Part shown: positions 13,301 through 24,013 of the stretch, piece after piece
How the letters are laid out: the number at the start of each line of letters is the position of its first letter
Numbering within the stretch: position 1 is the first letter of the stretch
NCBI RefSeq assembly: GCF_905475395.1
Contig: NC_058337.1
Span: forward strand, 94,978,368-95,042,367
Source: Chrysoperla carnea
Lineage: Eukaryota; Arthropoda; Insecta; Neuroptera; Chrysopidae
DNA: 64,000 nucleotides
Direction of reading: 5' to 3'
Program-made: the position numbers and the translations under genes
Notes under the pieces: generated by a model
Database searches by the model: none
Told to the model about the DNA's origin: nothing
Seen by the model: only the letters and a program-made list of their open reading frames with translations

Positions 13301-16300
13301 ATAGTACAGGAGATGGTATAAGATTGACCTTCACCCACTTGATAACCCAGATGAGACTTGTTTGATATGAAATTTTATTGATGGATAGCTTGTGATAGCT
13401 TCTCTAATGAAGACTGTTTATTATTTTCGTAGTAAAATTATCTTTCTTTTGATACCAGTTTCGATTGGCTATTGGTTAACAGATCGTTGTAGCTACCACC
13501 TATAATTAGGTACTTGTTCATACGGTATGAATAGATCTTCACTGATTTATTAACAGATCGAAATTTTTACCAGAAGAAAGATAATTTAATTACAAAAATA
13601 ATGATATAGGCTTGCCTGTAATAAAAAAGTCTTAAAATAAGTTGACTAATTTTTTTTTTTTTAATTTATGTGCCATGTGTATTAACGGCTGCACGTTTAA
13701 CATCTGAGATCATATGCCCAGCCGGTTTCATACAAATTATTATTAAAATTAATTTTATTAATAAAATATATTATATTTAATTTATTAAAATATAGTATAT
13801 TTCCCCAAAAAATCCAAGAATTTGATCGAAAACACGGTCTACGCAAATTTTAAATACATGTAGTATCTACTAAAAACACAATAATTTATGTTAAATAATA
13901 TTTTGATAAAGCAAACACCTAATGCAAATTTATTTAATCCCCTATTGTTTAAGCCATAAACTTTAATAAGTAGGCGTTTATTAAAATAAATAATTTTTTT
14001 ATTTTTACAAAAGATAATGCAATATTTACAATTATAAATCCCTAAATATTTAATTATAATAATTAAAAGATAATTATACAACAAACGTTTAAAATAATAT
14101 TTAATGATATCAACCAGTTATTTTACGGAAAGTTGATAGTTATTACCAAGATTTTATTAACTCGGTCTCTTGTATACCAATATCTGTGTGTTCAGTACCT
14201 ACTGTTAATCTTTTATCTAAAAATTAAGGATAAGGTAGATACGGTAATATTTACGTTTTTAAAACGGACAAAAAAATATCAAATAAAAATTACGTTTAAT
14301 ATACCTCGTTCTTAAACGGATTAAAGTAAAATTAAATTAAATTTAACAGGAATCAAATAACCCTTACAATTTAACATACTTACATATTTCTAAAACTATT
14401 TAATTATGGTATTCTTTTTAGTCCGTATTAAGGTAATTTCTATCTCGTGTTTATTTTGATTAAATTTTTTTTGTGGATAAATTTAAAATTTAAAAATGGG
14501 TAATTTTTAAGTACAGTTAAAATTTTATACTTCAAAATCGAGTCTTGAAAAAGAATGATTTTTATCAGTATGACTAAAAATTCATGTCGATTTCGAGTAG
14601 ACTGTCGATTTTACCATATATTCAGCTCAAAGTAATTTTAAAAATGTTGCATATTATATTACTATCCTTAATAATATAAATAATTAAAGTATTGATATTC
14701 AAGCACAGAGCTTATTATATCACATAAGCTATTTTAGTTAATTGATACTAGTGGGCTAAAAGCGTTATTAACGTACGCATGCGAAATTTGCACAATTGTT
14801 CGTCACTCGCAGAAGTACGTTAATAAAGCGTTATCACAGCGCTAAAATATAAAAATAGAAGATAATTATTATTTATTTGTCATGACTTATTGAGAAAAAT
14901 AGAAAAATTAAAAAAGTTACTATCGTAACTAGTTATTAGTTTACATTTTGACAGTAATTTGGAGTGTGATAATGAATTCGTTACGATACTAGTGCTACTA
15001 ATAATTCATTGCGACACTAGTGCGGTATGAACTATTTTTCCGACGCATGGTCAGTGATAAAAGCAGTTCTTATCTCACGGACGTAGATAAAAAAAATTAA
15101 CATTTAATAAATAATGTGTTGATACGAATTAACAGCATGTGATTAATTACGTCAGATAATATGTAAACAAAACGTTTTAAAAGAAAACACCAAATATTTT
15201 GAAAATGGAATGAAAAAAAGCTTATCTATATTAGGTCTTTAGGTCTTCAATAATTGCTTTGAATATTGGCAGATTATTAAAACTTTTACAAATGTATGTT
15301 ATTTAAACTTTCAAACAACATTTGTAATGTATCCCTCTAATTTTCATTCACGTTTATTTGAAATATAGCCTCTGGCCGATAGTATGGTCACTTGATCTTG
15401 AATTTGAAAAGCATTTAAAAAATGTTAGGATCTATAAAATAATCTTGTTTAACAGTTTATTTCGCGCTTAAATACCTAAAAATTTGTACGCCATTTATCA
15501 ATTTTGTTTTTGTTTCGCATTTTCTTATCGTCGATGGACGATAGAAATCAGATTCAATATCAATAAAAAATGAATCGTTCAATCGCGTTTTTTTCAATGG
15601 ATCATTATTGATAAATAGGAGAGAAAATTATCAAAGGATGGTGCTATTGTAATTTGAAAAAATCCAGATTACTGGAAAGCAATCCATGAACAAATTCTAT
15701 TAAAACAAATGAAAACAAACAATTGACTAAAATTGTTGAAATATCCTGTATAGAAACTGTTGAATGGGAGTGCTTGCATTATTTTTATAAATTTGAAGAG
15801 ATTAAAAACCAACAAAATTATGACGGCCATTCGGCTGACATTTATTTGGTTTTCAAAAATTTGGAAAAGTATTTTCTAGAGCTTTTTTCGTTTTTTCGAG
15901 AATGCCAGGTGTACCATTTTGCATAGTACATCGGTATATTATCTGATTTTAGAATAAGACATTAATCAAATTTTTTCTAGAAAGAGTGTAGCAAGTTGTA
16001 CATTTATTTAATTTCGATCTTAAAATAGTCAATTTTAACTATGCAAGCAAGTTCAACTTTTATTAAAAATGAATTTCCTCATTTCTCATTTAAAAGGATA
16101 TTCTTTTATAACATTTTTGGGATGACTCAAATTTAATTTCTTGCATGTATATATAAATTTGTTCCCTTTAACCTGATATGATCTCGTTTTTCCACAAACT
16201 CAACAGTATGAAAACTGTCTTTTTGTTATTAAAATATTATCAAAAGCTAATATTGCGAAAGCTTTTTTAAAATGAGTAAAAAAGTTCATTTTAATCCCAT

Positions 16301-19300
16301 TTAAATAGCTTCACGGTTTGTCATTTCACCGCTGTACATAAGCTTTTCTGAATATTCCTATAGTACAAGAACAACCAAAACTAACAATTTTTTGTTATTT
16401 CCTGCTGAGTTAGAGGGTATTTGTTCCCGAGCTAAATTGCTATAAAGTAGCAGCAGGTTAGTCTTATCAAAAAACTTTAAATTAAATAATTTATTTTTCT
16501 GTTAAAATTAAAAATAATATTTAATGAACTTAATATTATGATATTAAAAAGTAAATTAGTGATGCTTAAACACACTGACATAATAAGATTATGGATTATA
16601 ATTAATAATATTTTTCATGTAATTAGTATAATTTTGATAATAACAACAAAAATAAATAAAAAATATTCCATGTTACTAACTATAATTAATTGCTTACTAA
16701 ATTGTTACTATAAGCTTTAAATATTAAATTACAGGACAGTTTACATTTTAAAATTTCATATTTATAATCATTGCTTTCATCATGGAATAAAAAATATTTT
16801 GTATTTTTTATAAGCGAGAAAAATACAAACATTTTCTTTGATTTAGAATACAAATAAAAATTATTTATAAATGATTTTTAAATTGTAAATACGTTCAATA
16901 CAAAGTTGTTTTTATGTCTTGTTATTTATTTTCATTCAGGTTTTCATTTTTAATTTAACTATTTAAATATTTCATTTTTGGCTTTATGGCAGTCTATGAA
17001 TTTTTCGTTCTTGTGAATGAAAAGTGATAGCGATCTCAGATTTTCGCAATCATTGCGTAATAACATCAAGATAAATTGAAAAGAATGCAAAGGAAGGTGC
17101 GTAGAAATTGGGACACTGAAAAGGGGGAGAAAAATATAACTAGAAATTTTTCTGTCAATACTAAAAAAATGGAAATTTTGAAAATGAGTAAAGTTGTAAA
17201 AAATTCTTTAAACAATAATTTACTCCGCGATTATTTTTCTGTAAAACTAATATTTGCGGTAATACTTACGGTAATTGATTTTAGGAAATTAAAAATTTCA
17301 AATAACTAGAAAAGCGAGTACCTCTTAGCCACTCTGTTACAACAGAATATTTAATATTGAAGTATTTTAGGCAGTTATAGAAAGAAAGTTAAGTAATAAG
17401 TTCACAAAAAAGGTTAAATTTTTGACTGTATTTTATGTTTGTCATTGTCCCAGACAATATGTAAAAAATTATAAGCTTATAAATTTAACCGATGCATCCT
17501 TTATCAGACTATCCTGTATATTCAAGTCGAATATATACGATCAATTCAACAACAATGATATTTTTAGAAAAAAGCAAGTTTGCCCTTTTTAGAAAATTCA
17601 AGAATTAACAATCCATTTAATATCTATCTATTCTAGAACATTTATAATCCAAAACGGTCGTTAGCCCATTTAAGTATCCCGCCCTCCACAAATGACAACT
17701 CTGGGCGGCAATTTATTTGTTTACTACTTGAAAGTTTCCTTTCCTATTTTAGTGAATCCCTGCATTATCCTGATTGCTCAGTTCCTCGATGCACGTATGC
17801 TGCAAGAATATTGAACTCAAAAACTGTTGAATAAAGTTCAAATGATTCTGTATTACACGTGCTGTTGTTCAGTTGGCAATTTGTTTCGAAAGCATTTGAA
17901 CTATTAAAGAGTAAGAGAGAGACGAAGTATAGTAGAAACATAAATTGAGTTGTTATATATTCTTGACCCACATATAAGTATAATAATAATAATAATAATA
18001 ATACAAGTATTTAGTGTAAAGAAAACATAGTGCATTTGCCAACTGCATAAACATAAATAAACTACGTAATTTTATACGATGTGAATAAAGTTAAGTCTTC
18101 AATTTTTCTTAAAGTTATAAATATATGTAATAAGCGTATCGTCAATATATCGCCGTTTACATACCCTTGTGCACCAAATTTGTACTCACAACCTTCAATT
18201 TCCAATTTTCGGAAAATGATTGGGGCTGTAGCAAAAAACAAATATGAAAACAAAAAAATTTGCACATTTAAAAAGGCTGATTTGACTTATAACCGAACCG
18301 AGTAGGAATCCATTTCGGCTAAAATTTTTCTAGAAATACCTCTTAAAGAAACAAACAAATCCGGTAACACAAGAATACCGTCAACCATGCGAATTTCCTT
18401 TCAACAAAAGTGCGTAATCCAATAATTAAAAAAGGATTTGTATTCAATTGGATTGCTTAGGTCTAATCCATTGTAGATTCGTAAGAAAAATGCAAAGTGA
18501 TACGTGATAAGTATTTTTTTAAGTCAGAAAAGAAAAAGCTCAATGAAATTTTGTGATATGAAAATTTTACATTCAATGTATGTTTTTTTTTATAAATGTC
18601 CCTACATTCTTTTGATAAATGTCCTTGCTATAACCGAAAGGGGTGCAACAACGTCCCCTAACCCCAGACTCAGTAGAAGAAAATTGGTGAACAATTATTG
18701 TTATTGTTAAAGTATAGTTTGCAAGTACATATTACCAGCACTTAAGTTTTCCATCACTTTTAGTTTGTTTTAAGATTTGGAAGGCGAATAACTGTAGTCT
18801 GAAGCTACCATTTTGCTATTTCTTGGGTTGAGGATATTTTTCAATATGCAAACAATACACAATATATTTATCAAAAGAGTGATACAAAAATTTGATTTTT
18901 TGTTTCAACATCAACAGCATTAAATATTAAATTTCATAAAAATGTCGTGAATATTGTAATATCAGCGAAAAATTTTTCTTGTCATCAAGTAAGATGTTTT
19001 TTCATTCAACACTTTATAAAAAAGGTGTTTATTTTGTCAGTAGCATGTGTCTTAAGTTATAACTTACAACCAAGACAGATGCATTAAAATTATCACAAAC
19101 TCATGGCAAAAAATCTTTCAATATATAACTTATTCTGCGGAAGCTATGTTTCTTAGATAATTTAAATAGATAAAGTATGAAGCAAATATTCCAAAAAATT
19201 TCGGGAAAGGATCCTAGGCGATACTTTACAGGCAAAAACCCACTAGTCACGTCATACGTAAGTACCGCCATAGAGATTACATATAAAACTTTGTTTTGCT

Positions 19301-22300
19301 AAAAGGAGATGTGCAACCTTTTAATGCAATCTTTGATTGCTTAAAATTTCTTCGTTTTTAATCAATTTTGATTTCACTTTCAAATTTTGTCATGGTATCA
19401 AGTCCAGTTTTACATTTTTACGGGTAATATGGCTAATTCGACATCAGGACTTTCCCTCTATTAGATTTTACGTAGAATATTAATGATACTACATCCTATA
19501 TATAGCACACGGTCTTCACCCCGCGCTCGATCAAGTTTGTCAACCTAATTTTCGTATAGTTCATTCATTAAGCGAAATTTACTAGCTAGTTTGTAAATAA
19601 TAAAAGTTAAACTTAATCTGGATTATCAAAATTTCTTATATTGAAGAAGCATTTTATTATAATTTTAAGCATGTTTATAAAATAATGTAAATAAATTATA
19701 AATTTTTAAATACTAAATTTTCACTTGTTGGTCCTGATTAATGTCAGGGCCAAGTTAACACACACACATAAACAAAATTGTCTTTTATAGCATGTGTTAC
19801 AAATACATAAAATCCAAAAATAAATGTTTTCTTCCGTATCATATGAACTGTGCGTCTAAGTATATGTCTACCACGTTCATACGTGCGATCAGTTTGTTCA
19901 TTTATATTTTTTGTGTCTGAAATTAATAAAACTTTGTAGTCTCATTTTCAATTTAAACATTTAAATTAAACCCTACATATATGTAATATATGGTGAAAAT
20001 ATTAAATTAACGCTTAGAAATATTGATTGTACAAATATAATTTTCGTACAAGTGGTAAATAAGTTATCCATTTCTACTTGGCTGCTCGTTAACATGGTAA
20101 CTTAAGCCTTATGTGCGCAAGCAACTACTCTTGCGTTGATGCACATTTGGGGGACCTGGATTCCCACCTCCAATATTAGTAAATTGATTTAAGTATTTGA
20201 GTAATCACAATTAAAAAGTAATTAAGATGTATGTGCGTTCAAAAGTAGCACCCTGAATTTTTACTTTTTTTAAATAACTGCTGGCTGTCGTTTCACCTTA
20301 CTTTTATCAAACAAAAAGATTATATACAGTTTCTGTGGAAAGGAAGCAGGTATACAAAACTTGGAGTAGTAGGGATTCTGGTAACATCCGAAATATATAT
20401 ATCTATAAGATTTTCTGTAAAAGCTACAATTGACAAAGTGCGGTACAAAAATTTTGCAAAATCAAATACCTCTGGCTTCTGGTATATGAAGAGCTGTTGT
20501 TTTCTGAGAATAACAATCGAAAAAATGAGATAATTTGATAATTAAATAAAGACAACAGCTTATACCAATTAAATCAGTTTATAGTTTTCTTCATATCGTT
20601 AAATGACACCTACTACTTTAAATGAGTATCATTGGCAATTTTAATGAGTATTATAAACAAATTTTTCAATTTTTTCCAAAACCATTTCTTCTAAACTAGG
20701 CCTCAGATCGGAAATTGGTAAATAACTTTTTCCTTTGTCTTTATGACCTTATCCAAGAAGTCCAACGTTTTGTAATCAATTGTAGAACATCTTGTGTACG
20801 GTTAATAAAATTACAATCAGTATACAGAGTGATTCAAGTTATAGAAGAAGGACACATCAAATGGACATCAAGACACATCTTCTCAACTCACTGTCAAAAA
20901 TTGAAAATTTATCCAAGTTTTCTAAGCATTTGTTTTAGCAAATATAATTCACAAAAATATTCTTTTTTTCAAAAATTCCAAGACCTTGTATCTAAAAAAG
21001 TACGGGTAGGTATTGACTTCCTGAAATGTGATTGATGAAATTCTTTGCTACTAGAATACAGAACTCGTAAATATGATAGTGGCAGTTACCTATTACATAA
21101 ATGCAATCCTTTAAATTTTCTGTTTTCTGAAATAATTTGCTAAGTGTAGCTTATTTAAGGTAGTAGGCACTATCGGTAATAGACTTTACATTCAGAATTA
21201 AATGAAACTTGGTATAATTGTCCATTATTATATCATAATTAACCAGTTAAATTTTAAGGGGCCCTCAGAGAACTGAAAATCTGAACGTCCAGTTTTGTGA
21301 AATAAAATAAAATCAATGATTTCCCATAAGGATCCATGTTAAAATATTTTTTTTTCAGTTCTCTGAAGGCCCCTAAAAACTGGTTAATTATGATATAATA
21401 ACGGACAACTATGCCAAGTTTCATTAAATTCTGAATGCAAAGTCTATTACCGATGGTACTGCCTTAAAGAGTGTACATTCTTAACTTCTTAATTTTACTG
21501 TGAGCATGGAGATGCTTTATTTGTTGCTTTTATATATGTTGACTTGTTACAAATAAAAATGTTTGCTGAAATTGTCAACGGGTTTTTCCTCGAGAACAAT
21601 AACAATAACAAAGCAAAAAAACCGTAAAATAAATAATTTTATGTCTTCTCCTGAGATAGTCTTGTCTAAGTTTTCACTCTTCTTAATATTGTAGGCGTAC
21701 CTGCATTTTTTCACTTTCTAACATTTATAAAGATAATTCGATTTATTTAGGTTGAAGATATTATAGACATTCGAGTTTTTATTTTATGTTATCGATAACA
21801 ATAAACCAATTATTTACTAATTCGAACATCATTTTGGTATCAAAATTAAGGCCATAATAAATTACTATGACAAAGTTCAGAGGTTAGTGATCAAAAATTA
21901 AAAAATAAATAAAGACCATATTATGTTTCTTTGTTGTTTATAATAAAATAAATTATAATCATCTTTTCATATACTTCATAAATTACTCATTTTTTTGTGA
22001 TAAAATTCTCGTTAGTTTTATGGATATATGATTCATGTTATTTACAAATTATATTTATATTACACTATGTTTGATTAAAATATTAAAATACGCCCACCAA
22101 AAGAAGAATTAGTGCAATTTCAAAATTGTCAAATTTACTACAAATTTTAAGAAATAATGTTTTTGTGATCCGAATGAAAAATAACGGATTTAAAAGAGGT
22201 TTTGTAATTGATATCTGATTTAAAAGACGATAGTAATATTTAGCGTTGCAATAGCATAGTTTAGCCTGATATTCCTCTGTAGAGTTGCCTACAAGCCCTC

Positions 22301-24013
22301 ACAAAAGTTATAACTTATAGAGGAGGAGTAGGTGTATGTTATAAATTCGTTTCATAACCTGTAGAAGACACAGAGTTTTGGAAATTATATTTGTTTTTCG
22401 CTTCTTTCAGGCATCCCTAGATTAGAAATTTCTATGACTTTGAACTACAGTACGGTCTCCCTAAGTTGAGCTAGAGGGTTGAAATTGGTGATGAAGACTC
22501 TTCATTCTCTTTGGGATAAGGGGTTTTATGTGGATTGAAGTGTAGGATTAGTACTCACTAAAGATTAGATGCCCATTGTGATATTCTATATGTGTGTTAC
22601 CACCTTTTAGATGAAAATTTCAGCATAGTGGTACACCGCCTTCATACATATAGCCATGCTTTACACCAGGAGATACACCCACCAATAACAGCTATTAAAT
22701 AAATTACTTTTAGCTTTGATGCACGGTAAAGGAACCCGAGAACCTAGACATATCGCGTACTGTATTTTTAACGCTTTAACAAACTGATCCAACTAGGAGT
22801 TACTTGGCCTAATAAAATAAGATTTTTGAAATTAATATTATTTCCAGACTAAATATTTTAATATTGATAATAATTAAGGGTAATAAAAGCTGTTAATTTA
22901 AGTTTTATGTAAATTAATATAATAAAAATGAATAATTATTTTGTTAACAAAATGCTATTACTTATTACGAACCTATTTTTTTGTTATTCAAAGTATATTG
23001 ATTATACGAATATTTATTGATGTGATGCTAGCACAAGTTGGGGTAGAGAACCGGGCTATTCATAATGCTGTAAAACAAAAACCCATCTATTTTTCAAATT
23101 ATTATTTTTTAAATTATCTTAAGGACGACAACCAACGCAATTTCAAATAAAAAGCTTGCTTTTTTTAATATAAAGTTGGACTAAGTCTAAATCAATTCCT
23201 CAAATTTTTTAAAGGCTTGCCCGATTATTTAAATAAATAAATGGCTTCAAAAGTAGGCATATTTAACATTGGTTTTTTTATGGTAAAACGGTAGATGGGT
23301 GAAATGTTTTTATAGTTTTCTCCAAAACTAATCGGTAGAAATTAAAAAAGAAAAAAAATATTTGAATTAGAGTCTAACTTTAATAAATTATTGGAAAAAA
23401 GTAAAAAAAAAACCGTTGTGCCCGACTACTTAAGGATGTATGAGTACGGTGTTGGGGACACAAATTGAAAAAATATATATTTTCAATTTTGATGGTGAAT
23501 TATGTTATAACTATACAATAATATAAGACGAAAAGTAATAATAAAATTTTTCGATATCTGGAGTAATTTTCAAAATATCGAAAATTGGAAATTTAGTTGA
23601 ATTATGTAACTTCCAATATTTCAAAAACCATGGCAGATATCGAAAAATTTTAATCTTATTTTTCGTCTATATTCAAGAAGTTTAGTAAATTTTATAATTC
23701 TATTGATAATTTGTTTATAAATACAAGGTAACTAATTTTCATATCTTCTATAAGTGTAAAAACTTAAACCCAAGATTAGTGTAGAGTTGGTTACACTACG
23801 ATTATCCACTCACAAAATAACATGAATTGATTTCAATTAAACTATATATAAGAATTGAAATGTTTACTTACTTATAATATGTATCATAAATGATGCAAAT
23901 ACAACCACCCATCCCCATCCACCGTCGGGAGCTTTAGGACCATCATTAATACTGTCTTCTTCATCATCAATTGTATTATTCTTGTGGCGTTTTGTTGTAG
24001 CACCGTGTGACAT
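1230..24013 (-). CDS. Monocarboxylate transporter (SLC16/MCT family), complete gene in five coding exons
   Basis: Joining 24013-23872, 4897-4778, 4696-3461, 2406-2206 and 1384-1230 (minus strand) gives 618 codons including TAA. Every intron is GT-AG and phase 1. The family moves lactate, pyruvate or related acids, usually with protons, across the plasma membrane; the substrate here cannot be read from sequence. Seen: an acidic N-terminus; the MCT signature PDGGWGWVV at residues 29-37; the TM5 motif MYFEKYRSLATG at 152-163 followed by a GSGFG stretch; a hydrophilic loop of about 190 residues between TM6 and TM7, typical of insect members; NTVGRIVLGYISD in TM8; GAYVGLTSVILVD and LLLFQGLASLVGPPLAG in TM10-11; and a short basic C-terminus. 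The length is normal for insect MCTs. The start has a favourable context (AAAA before ATG). Which insect paralogue it is remains open, so no symbol is given. Confidence 0.95.
1385..2205 (-). other. MCT intron 4 (821 bp)
   Basis: Donor GTAAGC, acceptor TTTTAG. AT-rich. The only structure noticed is a small palindrome at 1633-1652 with 7-bp arms AGCATAC/GTATGCT. An open frame across 1629-1853 has no coding character. Confidence 0.85.
2206..2406 (-). CDS. MCT coding exon 4 (TM9-TM11)
   Basis: 201 nt between acceptor TTTCAG at 2407 and donor GTAAGC at 2205. It encodes ATFFSAFCYDFYTLALYAIV, then FGFTIGAYVGLTSVILVDLL and GLDKLTNAFGILLLFQGLAS, ending LVGPPLAG. This is the most conserved part of the C-terminal half of the family. 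It was found by splicing logic: no start codon opens this exon, so a simple start-to-stop search misses it. Confidence 0.94.
2407..3460 (-). other. MCT intron 3 (1,054 bp) with a small TA-flanked element
   Basis: Donor GTAAGA at 3460, acceptor TTTCAG at 2407. It contains the inverted-repeat element at 2811-2998, listed separately. The rest is AT-rich with no coding signal. Confidence 0.85.
2811..2998. mobile_element. Small TA-flanked foldback element (MITE-like)
   Basis: Flanked by TA at 2809-2810 and 2999-3000. The left end reads GACCTTTTCATCC and leads to TTGTTTCGAAC; the right end, reverse-complemented, reads GGGCTTTTCATTTAC and leads to TTGTTTCGGAC. A related foldback sits at 57511-57672 with the same GACCTTTTCAT terminus, so this is a dispersed family. 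A TA duplication suggests Tc1/mariner-type mobilisation; that is inference. Confidence 0.6.
3461..4696 (-). CDS. MCT coding exon 3 (TM2 to TM9, including the large loop)
   Basis: The largest exon (1,236 nt), from acceptor TTTCAG at 4697 to donor GTAAGA at 3460. It holds TM2-TM6 (FVNKYGCRAVTIAG; LPAIVSVTMYFEKYRSLATG; GWKGAIFIVGALML), then a serine-, asparagine- and proline-rich cytoplasmic loop running from about EYPEEDLNENE to a CCC cluster, then TM7-TM9 (DPVFILFAVSNFLTSIGFNI; NTVGRIVLGYISD). The arginine after NTVG sits where MCTs carry a conserved TM8 residue. The loop has no recognisable domain. Confidence 0.95.
4697..4777 (-). other. 81-bp in-frame, stop-free intron of the MCT gene
   Basis: Bounded by G|GTTCAG and TTTCAG|GT. 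It contains 27 codons without a stop, so retention would keep the frame but insert 27 mostly polar residues (starting GSVKTQSIKLHL) into TM2. That would disrupt the helix, so I treat it as intron. Confidence 0.85.
4778..4897 (-). CDS. MCT coding exon 2 (end of TM1 to TM2)
   Basis: Follows a T-rich acceptor ending ACAG at 4898. It encodes residues 48-87 plus one base and begins TDGVTYSFGVFY, the usual continuation of the MCT first helix. It ends in the TM2 segment WILSILVGVTYCS before donor GTTCAG at 4777. The donor is weak in sequence but required: removing 81 nt joins YCSG to PIASIFVNKYG, which matches the family. Confidence 0.92.
5075..5345 (+). repeat. Dispersed repeat family B, copy 1
   Basis: Shares a long stretch with 49560-49805: 'bases reading ATCTGTTAACC', AATCGAAATTG, a block GATTAAAATTAATTTAAT, and CTGGTTAT followed by GA-rich text. 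A further, partly inverted copy is at 13295-13640. Class unknown. Confidence 0.6.
5811..5849. repeat. Short hairpin, 10-bp stem
   Basis: AGAGCGTTAA at 5811 pairs with TTAACGCTCT ending about 5849 across an AT-rich loop. Probably a remnant of an inverted-repeat element; no function inferred. Confidence 0.45.
10466..11150 (-). mobile_element. Dispersed repeat family A, long minus-orientation copy
   Basis: Begins TATACCCTGTATATATGAAA and ATCAAGGTATACTAAG, and ends in the complement of AACAATTGACTGAGT. It contains the family's internal blocks: a 'cctgtccgtct' segment, the complement of a run resembling GGAGAAAATGGACACCAAAG, and CAAAAGTTTAGATG. Other copies are at 15711-15915, 39290-39640, 47440-47820, 51459-51990, 54885-55110 and 63945-64000. 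No coding capacity seen. Confidence 0.65.
12640..12900. repeat. Dispersed repeat family I, copy 1
   Basis: A block reading CTGTAAAACAAAAACCCAT and then TTTTTCAAATTA recurs near 23068-23105. The copy here also carries an unusually GC-rich patch around 12660-12715. Identity of the element is unknown. Confidence 0.45.
13295..13640. repeat. Family B copies in opposite orientations
   Basis: 13295-13480 matches family B reverse-complemented (it ends in AATCGAAA-like and GTTAACAGATCG text). 13540-13640 matches it forward (TAACAGATCGAAATT, then AAAGATAATTTAATTA, GGCTTGCCTGTAA). The two halves form a foldback around a ~60-bp spacer. Confidence 0.55.
14750..15060. repeat. Inverted and direct repeat cluster
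   Basis: AGCGTTATTAACGTAC near 14760 faces GTACGTTAATAAAGCGTT near 14815. Downstream a ~31-bp unit around AATTCGTTACGATACTAGTGC is repeated (AATTCATTGCGACACTAGTGC). Probably a decayed MITE with the motif ACTAGTG near both ends (14748 and 15014). Confidence 0.5.
15711..15915 (+). repeat. Family A fragment
   Basis: Starts GAAAACAAACAATTGACTA and TTGTTGAAATATCCTGTATAG, the family's leading end. It breaks off after about 200 bp. Confidence 0.6.
17765..17971 (-). CDS. Doubtful small open frame with a signal-peptide-like start, inside the MCT intron
   Basis: 68 codons on the minus strand. Residues 9-28 are strongly hydrophobic (FMFLLYFVSLLLFNSSNA), followed by a polar segment with two cysteines (NCQLNNSTCNTE). 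It ends at TAA. The local composition is less AT-rich than the surroundings. No family is recognised and there is no promoter or splice evidence. Such frames arise by chance in AT-rich DNA, so this is most likely not a gene. Confidence 0.12.
   Translation of the reverse strand: MGQEYITTQFMFLLYFVSLLLFNSSNAFETNCQLNNSTCNTESFELYSTVFEFNILAAYVHRGTEQSG
17979..18002. repeat. (TAA)n microsatellite
   Basis: About eight uninterrupted TAA units. No function inferred. Confidence 0.9.
21159..21463. mobile_element. 305-bp TTAA-flanked foldback element (piggyBac-type MITE)
   Basis: Direct TTAA at 21155-21158 and 21464-21467. The termini are GGTAGTA and TACTGCC. The inverted arms are about 115 bp (21159-21279 and 21353-21463), sharing for example TCGGTAATAGACTTT, GAATTTAATGAAAC-like text and CAGAGAACTGAAAA, around a 73-bp spacer. 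TTAA duplication is characteristic of piggyBac transposition; mobilisation by such a transposase is inferred. Confidence 0.85.
22430..22690 (+). repeat. Dispersed repeat families G and H, adjacent fragments
   Basis: 22440-22560 shares a motif like TAAGTTGAGCTAGAGGGTT with 40850-40930. 22570-22690 shares TACCACCTTTT, CCTTCATACATATA and AACAGCT-type blocks with 8510-8640. Neither family is identified. Confidence 0.4.
23430..23790. repeat. Repeat with internal inverted arms
   Basis: AGACGAAAAGTAATAATAAA near 23526 and TTTTTCGATATCTG form the complement of CAGATATCGAAAAATTTTAA and TTTTTCGTCT near 23633-23668. The upstream edge is CTTAAGGATGTATGAGTACG. A TTAA lies there, but no matching right boundary was found. 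Confidence 0.45.
23872..24013 (-). CDS. MCT coding exon 1 (N-terminus and TM1)
   Basis: Encodes residues 1-47, from MSHGATTKRH through the acidic stretch DDEED to PDGGWGWVVVFASFMIHII. It ends with one base of codon 48 before the donor GTAAGT at 23871. The PDGGWGW motif opens TM1 in the MCT family. The next coding exon lies almost 19 kb away. A good acceptor (T-rich tract, then TTTCAG) sits at 24377 on the minus strand, so this exon may extend to 24376 with about 360 bp of 5' UTR; any upstream non-coding exon and the promoter were not identified. Confidence 0.93.

Larger units (their letters stand above)
4898..23871 (-). other. MCT intron 1 (18,974 bp), repeat-laden
   Basis: Spans from donor GTAAGT at 23871 to acceptor ACAG at 4898. 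Contains copies of dispersed families at 5075-5345, 8510-8640, 10466-11150, 12640-12900, 13295-13640, 14750-15060, 15711-15915, 22430-22690 and 22990-23420, a TTAA-flanked element at 21159-21463 and a foldback near 23526-23668. The stretches 5350-8500, 8640-10460, 11150-12640 and 15920-21150 hold only AT-rich sequence, short hairpins such as 5811-5849 and chance open frames. Confidence 0.85.

Noticed and set aside
20715..21035. 106-codon plus-strand frame
   Set aside because: Lies in the transporter intron, low-complexity residues, no recognisable motif; the DNA reads like a decayed repeat.
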